Notes under the pieces: model-generated
Database searches by the model: none
Told to the model about the DNA's origin: nothing
The model's input: only the letters and a program-made list of their open reading frames with translations
Assembly: GCA_019359355.1 (NCBI GenBank)
Contig: JAHHHM010000028.1
Coordinates: 1-64,000 of the forward strand
Reading direction: 5' to 3'
DNA length: 64,000 nt
DNA from: Microcoleus vaginatus WJT46-NPBG5
GTDB lineage: Bacteria > Cyanobacteriota > Cyanobacteriia > Cyanobacteriales > Oscillatoriaceae
Made by a program: the position numbers and the translations under genes
Shown: piece by piece, positions 10,801 through 18,783 of the stretch
Position numbering within the stretch: the first letter of the stretch is position 1
Layout of the letters: each line of letters opens with the position of its first letter

Positions 10801-13093
10801 TGCAGAAATGATTTCCAGCCACTTCGCCCGCCGGCAAGCCGAAAACGCACTGCGGGAAAGTGAAGCGCGATATCGCCGGATCGTGGAAACCACCACTGAA
10901 GGCGTTTGGGTACTGGATGCCCAAGGAAATACCAATTTTGTCAACCCTCAGATGGCTCAAATGCTGGGCTATCGCGTAGGCGAAATGTTAGGGCAGCCAT
11001 TCCTATCATTTGTAGACGCCTCAAGTCGCGCCAGCGCCCAAAATTATTTAGAGAACCGCCGACAAGGAATCGAAGAACGGCATGATCTTAAACTGCGCCG
11101 CAAAGATGACTCAGAACTGTGGGCGCTTATTTCTGCCAACCCCATCTTCGATGCAGCAGGACAATATGCCGGTGCCTTGAAGATGATTACGGATATCACA
11201 GATCGTAAAGCCGCTGAAGTCGCATTGCAATATCAAAGCGAACGCGAGCGACTAATGGGACAGGTGCAAACGCGCATTCGGCAATCGCTGAACCTGAATG
11301 CAATTCTCAACACCACCGTTGCAGAAGTGCGGCAATTTTTGGCAACCGAACGAGTGCTGATTTACCGCTTTGAGCCAAACTGGAGTGGAGTGGTTGAGGT
11401 AGAGTCCGTTGATGAGCGCTACACACCGCTACTGGGAACTATTATTTCCGACCCCTGCTTTGCCACAACTTATGTGGAGCGATATAAACAAGGTCGTGTC
11501 CGCACTATAGAGGATTTGGCTACTTCAGATTTGCAACAGTGTCACATCGATTTACTCAGTCAGTTTCAGGTAAAAGCCAATTTAGTCGTGCCGATTTTAC
11601 AGGGCGAAAATTTGTGGGGATTACTGATCGCTCACCATTGTTGTGCGCCACGCCGGTGGCAGACGTTGGAAATCGATCTGCTCAAGTCTCTAGCGATACA
11701 GGTGGGAATTGCCATCCAGCAATCAGAACTGTACCAGCAGGTGCAGTTGCTTAACACTCAGCTTAAGGGTCAAATCGAGGAACGCACCAGCGAACTGCAA
11801 GAGTCGCTGAACTTTGCCCAAGTGCTGAAGCGAATTACTGAACGGGTGCGCGAAAGTTTGGATGAAGGGCAGATTTTGCAAACCGCTGTCCAAGAAGTTG
11901 CGAGTGTGTTCAAAGTGGATTACTGTTGTGCGGCTTTGTACAACAGTGAGCGTACTACTGCCAGCATTAGTTATGAGTACACCCAAGCGTCTTTAGGTTC
12001 AGCTTTAGGGCAGATCATCCCAATGGTAGATGCGCCGGCAGTGTATGAAAAGCTAATAGACGGACAGCACTTTGCCGCCTGTGAATCTGGACGTTATCAG
12101 TTGTTTCAAGGCATTGAGTTAGGCGATCTCGCCTGTCCCGATCTGGCTCAGCCCCTATCGGCAAAACTGCTGTGTCCGATCTTTGATGATTGCGGTGTAA
12201 TTGGTCACTTGGCTGTTTTAAACACAGCCAGCCGGGTTTTTAGCAACACAGAAATTCTCTTAGTGCAGCAGGTGGCAAATCAATGCGCTATCGCACTACG
12301 TCAAGCCCGACTGTATCAAGCAGCGCAAGCCCAGGTGGAGGAACTACAAAAACTTAGCCGGCTCAAAGATGAGTTTCTCAGCACGGTTTCCCATGAATTG
12401 CGAACGCCCATGTCTAACATGAAAATGGCGATTCAGATGCTGGAGATTGCTGGAGGCTGCAAACTTTCAGCCTTCAAAACCGGCAACCCAGTCGTAAGTC
12501 CCTCACCGACCAATTTTTGCAACGACAAAACCGCTCGTTACCTCCAAATCTTGCATGACGAGTGCGAACGAGAAATTAGTTTAATTAATGATTTGCTGGA
12601 TTTGCAGCGACTTGATGCCGGTGTGCAGCCGTTGGCATTAGAAACGATTGAGATTCAAGCGTGGATTCCTCAACTCGTGCGACCTTTTCTAGAGAGATCT
12701 CGCAATCGGCATCAAGGGTTGCAGGTTCATGTAGAAGCGAACTTACCCCCGTTAATGTCTGATGCTTCCAGTCTGGAGCGCATTCTGGCAGAATTGTTAA
12801 ACAATGCCTGCAAGTATACTCCGCCCCACGAACAAATCACACTCAGTGCCAGCGTGGAAAGCGGAAAAATGCAGTTCAAGGTTACCAATTCCGGAACGGA
12901 AATTCCTGCTTCTGAACAGCCCCATATTTTTGAGAAGTTTTATCGGATTCCGAGTGCAGACCCTTGGAAACAGGGCGGCACCGGCTTGGGTTTAGCGCTG
13001 GTGCGGAAACTGATCGATCATTTGGAGGGCACGATTCACGTAGAAAGTGCTGCCGGTCAAACTTGCTTTACGGTAGAACTGCCCCTAACCTAA
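7895..13093 (+). CDS. Giant multi-PAS/GAF sensor histidine kinase with cyanobacteriochrome-like GAF
   Basis: This 1732-residue cytoplasmic kinase has no membrane segment and no receiver domain. Approximate order: coiled coil 25-40; PAS 40-235, with an inserted loop; a collapsed PAS remnant 235-270; GAF 285-455; three PAS domains at 460-575, 579-700 and 700-810; GAF 818-980; PAS 989-1115; GAF 1130-1280; GAF 1304-1470; HisKA from 1491, with phospho-acceptor His1500 in SHELRTP; HATPase to 1732 with LNNACKYTP, EKFYRI and GGTGLGLAL. The third GAF carries DPCF (Cys1188) and, 28 residues later, Cys1216-His1217 in QQCHIDLL followed by VKANLVVPI. This matches the two-cysteine arrangement of DXCF cyanobacteriochromes, so a bilin light sensor is likely. 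ATG at 7895 follows a GGAGG/AGGAG region. No partner response regulator lies next to it. Kinase identity is certain; photosensing is inferred. Confidence 0.95.
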   Translation: MTPNFPFIKYRHAQDEAPALPVEPAQENAKIRQMEEALHSANIQLEWYRTLYENSPVIYFTLNSADAKVLAVNHSGAALLGYSVEELKCNSLFELVHAQDLAVLQSAFATWVQLPVTEGKWEFRLMRQDGSILWVRTSIQLNINEQFHENYHCLEPLCADCKLGLHLSKHQPHNAFATNLCSLPQVESEPLSSISNSQINLPTAIVLVCEDITASKQAEAALAEERQFVFTLLDTLDVAGIPITYENQPATQVVLHDITGRKRSEAEKTHLIASLQEHARQQAAVAQLGQLALAGIPLDKLLDEAVALVAQILEVESCKILELQADGKALLLKAGVGSQEEPGESIGSQLSSEPVMETLCAETRFSALPLLHRYSTVSGIRVIAGSNQNWGKQVKLGQEDETPHLIPQLLQNLPGGLEAQTNQRRTFTQNDTHFLQAISNVLATAIERHRSEAHRHLLERAITASSNGIIITDPTQPDNPIIYANPGFERITGYKLTEIIGRNCRFLQGSNRDQAALQPLRRAMAEQRECHAILQNYRKDGTLFWNELYISPVRDAAGRVVNFVGIQKDITERKRAEKERDRFFTLSLDMLCIAGFDGYFKRLNPAWEKVLGWRKEELQAKPFIEFVHPDDRSATLAEMSKLAGGTDTLAFENRYRCADGSYKWLWWNSTVCLEENIIYAVAHDVTERKQAEQELRRSHRQTINILESITDAFFAVDHQFRFTYLNQEAEQLLRQQRESLIGERLWDKFPETVGSTFYVEYHKALSEQVPVKFEEFYPPLDAWFAVHAYPTADGLAVYFTEITERKQTEEGLRHRFGLEEALAQVSRLFVSIGDTDFNLVLQVLGKALGANRAYIFQLRENRSKIDNTCEWCDERTQPQIDNLQNQDTVLFPWLMSQLVSDQTIQISDVETLPALAGSEKAILQAQSIRSQLIVPIKFDNGELFGFIGFDDTEKCRQWSGEDVRVLRVIAEMISSHFARRQAENALRESEARYRRIVETTTEGVWVLDAQGNTNFVNPQMAQMLGYRVGEMLGQPFLSFVDASSRASAQNYLENRRQGIEERHDLKLRRKDDSELWALISANPIFDAAGQYAGALKMITDITDRKAAEVALQYQSERERLMGQVQTRIRQSLNLNAILNTTVAEVRQFLATERVLIYRFEPNWSGVVEVESVDERYTPLLGTIISDPCFATTYVERYKQGRVRTIEDLATSDLQQCHIDLLSQFQVKANLVVPILQGENLWGLLIAHHCCAPRRWQTLEIDLLKSLAIQVGIAIQQSELYQQVQLLNTQLKGQIEERTSELQESLNFAQVLKRITERVRESLDEGQILQTAVQEVASVFKVDYCCAALYNSERTTASISYEYTQASLGSALGQIIPMVDAPAVYEKLIDGQHFAACESGRYQLFQGIELGDLACPDLAQPLSAKLLCPIFDDCGVIGHLAVLNTASRVFSNTEILLVQQVANQCAIALRQARLYQAAQAQVEELQKLSRLKDEFLSTVSHELRTPMSNMKMAIQMLEIAGGCKLSAFKTGNPVVSPSPTNFCNDKTARYLQILHDECEREISLINDLLDLQRLDAGVQPLALETIEIQAWIPQLVRPFLERSRNRHQGLQVHVEANLPPLMSDASSLERILAELLNNACKYTPPHEQITLSASVESGKMQFKVTNSGTEIPASEQPHIFEKFYRIPSADPWKQGGTGLGLALVRKLIDHLEGTIHVESAAGQTCFTVELPLT

Positions 13094-13539
13094 AATCCTC
13101 AGAAAATAGCCAAAGAAGGCGAGGGGGATTTTCATCCTTTGCTTTTGGTTTTCATCCAATCAGGGTTTATCTAGAAAATTGGGAGATTTTATCATTTTTG
13201 ATAGATATTTTCTCTTAAACCTTTAGCTAAGTTGCTGGATCAAAACCAGTTTGGCGTTTCATTCAATCGGCCTGTGTCTGGAACATCAGGAGACTGTATC
13301 ACTTGGGATGGATTTTTTCTTAGGTTCCTCTCATCCACCCGAAACTTCCGTCTGCAATGTGTTTTTGGCGATTTTTTGAGAATTTTTGAGAAACTTGAGC
13401 ATGAAAAGTTGCAAACTCATCCGTGCGTGAATTTTGAATTACACTCATAACTCAAAACTGATTACAGGCGGGTTTCACTAAAATGTCGGTGGAACCCTTG
13501 ATACTGAACAGTAAAGCCCCTATCAACTCATAACTCACC
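13094..13539. other. Intergenic region between kinase and phosphatase genes
   Basis: About 445 bases without a supported gene. Short frames here are continuations or shadows without a ribosome-binding site. The last 60 bases should hold the leader of the PP2C gene. No clear terminator hairpin was seen. Confidence 0.3.
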
Positions 13540-15753
13540 ATGCTTGTCTGTCCCCAATGTCAGTTTGAAAATCCGAATACAAACAAGTTTTGTCAAAAAT
13601 GCGGCACTTCCCTGAGTTACAAGAATTGTTCTCAGTGCCAAAGTCAGGTTGCTTTAAGTGCCCAAAACTGCCCGAATTGCGGTGCAGAGGCAGGAACGGT
13701 GTGGTTGGCTATTATCTCAACAGAGGCGGGTAGACCGGCAACGCAGACTTCTGCACCCATTGCAAGTTCAACCCCCATCGGTGCCGAAACCAGTCCTCTA
13801 GCGGCAAGCCAAGCGCCCGGAAGTTTTGTCATCGGTAGCGATCCACAACCAACATTGGCAACTGATGCCGGTATTGATGAATGGGAAAGTGAAATACCGA
13901 TGAACGACATCGAGGAAAATGAAATCTTTCCTGCTTCATCATTTCCAGATCCAGCAACCGAGTCAAGCCCGACACCCACCGTCCAAGAAGCAGTGCCTGA
14001 GCCGGTGAATTCAATCAATCCTACGCCCGAAACCGCCAGCGCTGATACAGCAGAAGTGCTGCCACTCAATCCCCTGCAAGAAGCCGCTGATCCAATGCTG
14101 GAAGAGGACTCAGAGGCAAGCACGCTCGTTCTCTCCTCGGAATATTTAGATCCTCAACAACGTTACAAACTCCTAAAATCTCTCCCGCAAATCCAGGCCG
14201 GCACCGCTGAAACGGTGGTAAAAGTTCTAGACTGTCAGCCTTTCCAGATGTCGCCTTTGGCTGCCCTCGTTCGATCAGGTGATGCAGTTCAATCGCGACC
14301 GGCAGCAGCCCCACCAGCGCCCACTAGCGACACTCTCCCCATTACCCCAACCCTGGCCGACTTAGCCGTTCCCGTGCCAGCTCAGCCTTATTTGGCCCTA
14401 CAGACGCAGTTTGACCTCAACTTGCCAGCCATTCACGATGCTTGGCAGCAAAACGGCCAGACTGTAATGCTGCTGGAAGATCGTTCGGATTTACCTTTGC
14501 TGCTAGCGGAGTGGGGCAATGATGAAATTCTTCCCCTCCAGTTGTTGCATTGGCTATACGAAATGACGGAACTGTGGGCGGCATTGGAACCTTGGCACTG
14601 CCAGCGAAGCCTGCTAGAGGTGACAAATCTCCGGGTGAATGAGGATCGCAATCTCTGTTTGCAACGTTTGTATTGTGAAAAATCTGAGGTTTCCTTACCG
14701 CTGTCAGATTTAGGCGACTTGTGGCAGATGTTATTTTCTCAATCCCAGCGCACTCAATTGGGATCGATCACCCAGTTGCTGGTAGATTGCAAGGAAGGTG
14801 TGATCCAGACGGTTGAAGAGTTGCGCGGTCGTTTAGTTGCGATCGCCGAGGAAATGGAAATATCATCTGCACCTGTGCCGGTGGATGCCGATGACGACGA
14901 TGAAGATATGCCTACGGTGGTTTTGCCTATGCAATTGGTCAATCTCCAAAGTGCCGGTGCTACAGATGTAGGCCGGCAACGCGCTCACAATGAAGACTGC
15001 TACGGGATTGTAACGAACATCTCGACGATAGAAAGCCCTTTAGGCCGCGCAGTTCGCGCCCGATGCCTTTATATTCTCTGTGATGGAATGGGGGGACACG
15101 CCGGCGGTGAGGTTGCTAGCGCCCAAGCAGTTGAAACTCTGCGGCAATATTTTCAAACTCACTGGCAAGACCAACTCCCCAACGAAGCGACTATCCGTGA
15201 GGCGGTGTTGCTGGCAAACCAAGCTATTTTTGATGTCAATCAAAAAGAAGTCCGTTCTGGCAGTGGCCGGATGGGCACCACTTTAGTATTGGTGTTAGTG
15301 CAAGATAACCAAGTTGCGGTTGCCCATGTGGGAGATAGCCGGCTTTACCGTCTCAGCCGCCGGCAGGGACTGAGGCAAGTTACCGTCGATCACGAAGTCG
15401 GTCAGCGGGAAATTAAACGGGGTATTGATCCTGAAACTGCTTACTCTCGCCCTGACGCTTATCAACTCACCCAAGCCCTAGGGCCACGAGATGAGGATTT
15501 TGTTCATCCTGATGTGCAGTTTTTGGAACTCAACGAAGACACGTTGCTGATCCTAGCATCAGACGGACTTACGGATAATGACTTGCTGGAAACCCACGGA
15601 CCCACTCATCTACAACCCCTGCTTAGTCATGAGGCTAGTTTGGAACAGGGCGTTAGTGAACTGATCAATCTTGCTAATCAGTACAATGGTCACGACAATA
15701 TCACTGCTATCCTGATTCGGGCGCTGGTGCAACCAAGCAAGCGGGAATTGTAA
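13540..15753 (+). CDS. PP2C-family Ser/Thr phosphatase with N-terminal double zinc ribbon
   Basis: The protein removes phosphate from Ser/Thr residues using two metal ions. Residues 1-50 hold four CxxC pairs (CPQC, CQKC, CSQC, CPNC), a double zinc ribbon. Residues 55-280 are Pro/Ala/Glu-rich and disordered. Residues about 285-460 form a conserved helical region with weak similarity to a protein-kinase C-lobe (LLEVTNLRVNEDRNLCLQRL), perhaps a pseudokinase. The PP2C domain runs from about 475 to 730, with RAHNEDCYG, LCDGMGGHAGGEVAS, GMGTTLV, AHVGDSRLYR, LASDGLTDND and HDNITA; the metal-binding Asp residues are all present. It is followed 350 bases later by an FHA-Ser/Thr kinase on the same strand, suggesting that the two act on shared targets. 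ATG at 13540 is the only sensible start before the zinc ribbon. Confidence 0.93.
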   Translation: MLVCPQCQFENPNTNKFCQKCGTSLSYKNCSQCQSQVALSAQNCPNCGAEAGTVWLAIISTEAGRPATQTSAPIASSTPIGAETSPLAASQAPGSFVIGSDPQPTLATDAGIDEWESEIPMNDIEENEIFPASSFPDPATESSPTPTVQEAVPEPVNSINPTPETASADTAEVLPLNPLQEAADPMLEEDSEASTLVLSSEYLDPQQRYKLLKSLPQIQAGTAETVVKVLDCQPFQMSPLAALVRSGDAVQSRPAAAPPAPTSDTLPITPTLADLAVPVPAQPYLALQTQFDLNLPAIHDAWQQNGQTVMLLEDRSDLPLLLAEWGNDEILPLQLLHWLYEMTELWAALEPWHCQRSLLEVTNLRVNEDRNLCLQRLYCEKSEVSLPLSDLGDLWQMLFSQSQRTQLGSITQLLVDCKEGVIQTVEELRGRLVAIAEEMEISSAPVPVDADDDDEDMPTVVLPMQLVNLQSAGATDVGRQRAHNEDCYGIVTNISTIESPLGRAVRARCLYILCDGMGGHAGGEVASAQAVETLRQYFQTHWQDQLPNEATIREAVLLANQAIFDVNQKEVRSGSGRMGTTLVLVLVQDNQVAVAHVGDSRLYRLSRRQGLRQVTVDHEVGQREIKRGIDPETAYSRPDAYQLTQALGPRDEDFVHPDVQFLELNEDTLLILASDGLTDNDLLETHGPTHLQPLLSHEASLEQGVSELINLANQYNGHDNITAILIRALVQPSKREL

Positions 15754-16104
15754 CTGACTCAAAAAAAGGGTGAAGGGTAAACTGAACACACTTCACTCTT
15801 CCCCTGTGTCCAACCCAGCCCAATGTTTCAGGTTTCCCGTTCTTCCTGAAGTTAAAGGAGATTTGCTATTTTTCAGATGGAAATTAGATGAACTGAGTCG
15901 CACCTCAGGTCATACCGGCCAGTGTTACAGCGCTTAGTTTTCTTATATTTCAAGCAGCGAACGACCCATCCAAAATTAAAAATTGAAAATCTAAAATGGT
16001 ACAGGGCATCTGTGAGAAGCCATTCATTCTCCTATGGGTCAAAAGAATTCACATCTGATAACCGGCTTCATCTAGGGGATGCAGTGGTTCAGATATGAAA
16101 AAGA
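15754..16104. other. Intergenic region upstream of FHA-kinase
   Basis: About 350 bases. Near 15766-15806 a weak stem (GGTGAAG pairing with CTTCAC) could end phosphatase transcription. An A/T repeat of the AAAATTTAAA type lies at about 15970-16000. No gene was seen. Confidence 0.3.
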
Positions 16105-17355
16105 TTGAGAAAGTTTATTGAGTCTAGGACTATAGCGTTGTTAACTCTCACCCTTTTACATCCCGAAAAACACACTCCACTGCAACAGTGGCAGTTTGAG
16201 AACGAGACGGTTATCCGCATTGGCCGATCTCCTGACAATCAGGTGATTCTGCACGATCTGCTGGTCTCCAGACTGCATTTGGAACTTCGTCTAGGTGCCG
16301 GTGGTAAGTGGGTACTGGTCAATAAGGGTACGAATGGCACCTTTGTTGATGGCACTTTAATGTCGCAAGGGCTGGTTTCAGATGGGTCGCTAATCCAGCT
16401 GGCTACGGGCGGCCCTCGGCTGAAGTTGGAAGTTCAAAACGAAACGGTAGTACAGGAGGGAACGCCCTCACCGGCAGCAGCTACGTCTGCAAAAAATTGT
16501 ACTCATGCCGGTAATCCAGTCGGTAACTTGTTCTGTATCCACTGCGGTCAACCGATTAAAGTTGAATGGACAATTCACCAGTATCAGGTCTTGCGTACGC
16601 TGGGAAAAGGGGGGATGGGCACAACTTATTTAGCGTGCCAGGAAACAGTTAACTCCGCCCGCCCACCCCAACTTTTGGTACTCAAAGAAATGAATGCGGA
16701 TATGGCAAAAGTCGCGAAAGCCCGCGAACTCTTTGAACGGGAAGCGCGTATTCTCCAAGGACTTAACCATCCGGGAATTCCGCAATTTTTTGATTTTTTT
16801 GTTGAAGGCAATAAAAAATACCTGGCAATGGAATTGATCCACGGTCAGGATTTAGAGAAGCGGGTTTACCAGCGCGGCCCTGTGACGCCGGCACAAGCAG
16901 TTGACTGGATGATTCAAACCTGCGACATTTTAGACTACATTCACAGCCAAAGTCCTCCCATTATTCACCGGGATATTAAACCAGCAAATTTGATGGTTCG
17001 CCATGTAGACAACCGCGTTGTGGTTTTAGACTTTGGTGCTGTTAAAGAAATCGGTACGCCTTTGGGTACTCGCATCGGTGCCCCAGATTACAGTGCCCCC
17101 GAACAAAACCGGGGTCAGCCGCTAACCCAGTCCGACCTCTATGCAATTGGCCCGACTCTGATCTTTCTGCTGACCGGCGAAAGCCCTCACAGGTTTTTTA
17201 GCCGGCAAGGCAATGACTATCGATTTAATGTTGAAACTGTGCCTACCATCACGCCAAAATTACGCATGGTGATTGAGCGGGTAACAGAACCTAAACCCAG
17301 TCATCGCTACCAAAACGCTGGAGAACTTACTCAAGCGTTGGCCAGTTGTCTATAA
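16105..17355 (+). CDS. FHA domain-containing Ser/Thr protein kinase
   Basis: This cytoplasmic kinase phosphorylates Ser/Thr residues, with an FHA domain for binding phosphothreonine peptides. FHA spans about residues 15-110 (IRIGRSPDNQVILHD, SRLHLELR, NGTFVDG). A short Cys motif (CTHAG to CIHCG, about 132-150) looks like a reduced zinc ribbon. The kinase domain covers 155-416: glycine loop LGKGGMGTTYLA, Lys in LLVLKEMN, HRDIKPANL, DFGAVKE and SAPEQ, all catalytic residues present. There is no membrane segment. The start is uncertain: TTG at 16105 gives the full frame, but similar proteins begin near the MLTLTLLHP stretch, so TTG at about 16138 is also plausible. It lies downstream of the PP2C phosphatase, a common kinase/phosphatase pairing. 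Confidence 0.92.
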   Translation: MRKFIESRTIALLTLTLLHPEKHTPLQQWQFENETVIRIGRSPDNQVILHDLLVSRLHLELRLGAGGKWVLVNKGTNGTFVDGTLMSQGLVSDGSLIQLATGGPRLKLEVQNETVVQEGTPSPAAATSAKNCTHAGNPVGNLFCIHCGQPIKVEWTIHQYQVLRTLGKGGMGTTYLACQETVNSARPPQLLVLKEMNADMAKVAKARELFEREARILQGLNHPGIPQFFDFFVEGNKKYLAMELIHGQDLEKRVYQRGPVTPAQAVDWMIQTCDILDYIHSQSPPIIHRDIKPANLMVRHVDNRVVVLDFGAVKEIGTPLGTRIGAPDYSAPEQNRGQPLTQSDLYAIGPTLIFLLTGESPHRFFSRQGNDYRFNVETVPTITPKLRMVIERVTEPKPSHRYQNAGELTQALASCL

Positions 17356-17389
17356 GATCCGCCCGCCTACCATAGAGCCGGAAATCGCT

Positions 17390-17611
17390 CTAGGCTTCTT
17401 CTTCCCAAGTTTCCACTGCTAGCAACTCGCTCACGGGGTCTTGCATGGAAAACTCAAATTCCTGCAATTCCTTTTTCCAGTAAGGCCATTCGTCGCCATA
17501 AAGCAAGGAAATCTTCCAGAGGCTATCTGTCGGCTTGATAATCTTTGAGTCCACAAGAGAACGCACCTGACGCTGAAACTTCTCCATCGGGTGAATAACC
17601 TGCTGGTTCAT
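17390..17611 (-). CDS. Small conserved cyanobacterial protein (73 aa)
   Basis: The sequence MNQQVIHPMEKFQRQVRSLV is followed by a tryptophan- and acidic-rich C-terminus (LLYGDEWPYWKKEL, MQDPVSELLAVETWEEE). This is the look of a short, soluble, conserved cyanobacterial protein of unknown function, and I assign no role. The start is taken as ATG at 17611, because AAAGG lies six bases upstream on the coding strand; a longer frame begins at 17641 but adds only ten poorly conserved residues. It converges with the upstream kinase gene, with only 34 bases between their ends, and its own promoter would lie in the roughly 500-base gap to 18121. Confidence 0.75.
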   Translation of the reverse strand: MNQQVIHPMEKFQRQVRSLVDSKIIKPTDSLWKISLLYGDEWPYWKKELQEFEFSMQDPVSELLAVETWEEEA

Positions 17612-18120
17612 ACAACCTTTTACCATGATTGAATTTTGCAAATACTTGTCTAATGATGCTTGTCAGTACAAATTTCTTCCCTGTGCGTAGATTTCAAGGG
17701 GGTCTGCAATGTACCTTCTAATCTTTTATCGTACCACACCTGGTTTTGGCAAGTCGTTTTTGGGTGGGTAACCCGTACTCGCATAAAAAATCGCACAATG
17801 CACCGATTGCTGAGCGATCGATAACCTTACCTTGCCTAGCCGATGATTATAGCTATCCTAACGCACAGAGAAGATTTTTGGGCAAAGCAGTGTTCATCTG
17901 AATTTCAACCAACCGAGTGAACTCCTCAACAGTCTGCGCCTGAGGCTGCTATGTTATTAGCGTACCAAAGCTGAGCAGTTGATAGTTGAATTTAGAGTTC
18001 AATTTCTAAAGATACCTTATGCTGGCAGTTAGTGTGTTCTACCCTTAGTATCATTCTGAACTGAGGTTCTCGGTTCGGTATGATCAGGAGGGTCTTAATA
18101 TTGCGCCTCCGGAGTTGCCT
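17612..18120. other. Divergent promoter region
   Basis: About 500 bases between two divergent small genes. It presumably holds both promoters. A GCGATCG word, part of the HIP1 octamer, occurs near 17815. No RNA gene or repeat was recognised. Confidence 0.3.
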
Positions 18121-18468
18121 ATGGCTCGCTACACTGGTTTATTTATTGTTGCAGTTCCGATTGATCGTCTCCGGCAATTACTGATTGACGTTCTAGAATC
18201 CTGCAGTTGTGAAATTATCTACGACACCGGGGATTATATAATGGCCCGCGAAGTGCTCGGTCAAGTCTCCTATCCCAAATTAGTGAGAGTGGAAGTCCTC
18301 ATTGATCGCCCGAGTGAGGAGAATGACGAAATTCGGATGAACTTTGTGATCAAAAATGAAGAACTGCCTCTCCACGCTGACAACCATTGCCGGCAAACGT
18401 TTAATCAGATCCAACAAGCCATTGAACAAAACCGTCAGTGGCACGTTGTCGAAAGTACCATCAGCTAA
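18121..18468 (+). CDS. Conserved hypothetical cyanobacterial protein (115 aa)
   Basis: This soluble protein of about 115 residues begins MARYTGLFIVAVPIDRLRQL and shows alternating beta/alpha character (CEIIYDTGDYIMARE, RVEVLIDRP, EIRMNFVIKNEELPL). It has no signal peptide or membrane helix. I recognise it as the kind of short protein conserved in cyanobacteria but cannot name a function. ATG at 18121 is chosen because GGAG lies six to nine bases upstream; a TTG two codons earlier is less likely. It appears monocistronic, followed by a strong hairpin at 18699-18721 in the gap before the convergent copper-ATPase gene. Confidence 0.8.
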   Translation: MARYTGLFIVAVPIDRLRQLLIDVLESCSCEIIYDTGDYIMAREVLGQVSYPKLVRVEVLIDRPSEENDEIRMNFVIKNEELPLHADNHCRQTFNQIQQAIEQNRQWHVVESTIS

Positions 18469-18698
18469 TGCTCTTAGATTTACTAGAGCTAACCCCGGTC
18501 AAAAACTCTTTTTATAAGTTGGCTTTTTAAAGAGATCATTCACTCAAAATCAGCAGCTTATGAGGGTTGTCACTGAAATACTGAAAGGTAATAAAGAAGA
18601 CGGCTCTCCCGGATTTTGTTAAATTTCTTCATTCAGTATCTTCGGCGGGTGCGCTTAGAAAAGGGAGAAAAATGCAAACCGAAAGTAGCTAGCTGGTT

Positions 18699-18721
18699 GC
18701 CCCCTGAAAGATGCAGGGGGC
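18699..18721. terminator. GC-rich hairpin between convergent genes
   Basis: A perfect 8-bp stem GCCCCCTG / CAGGGGGC with a 7-base loop lies in the gap between the conserved hypothetical gene (ending 18468) and the copper ATPase (ending 18784 on the minus strand). A T-run is lacking, so it may work as a bidirectional transcription barrier. Confidence 0.5.
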
Positions 18722-18783
18722 TGAAATTATCAGCAAAGTTGAACTATAGGTGTGACGGCTGAGTGTGGGCACCGGCAGCCGTA

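Noticed and set aside
12964-13450. Frames overlapping and following the kinase 3' end
   Set aside because: They start inside the kinase in another frame or lack a ribosome-binding site and composition of real genes.
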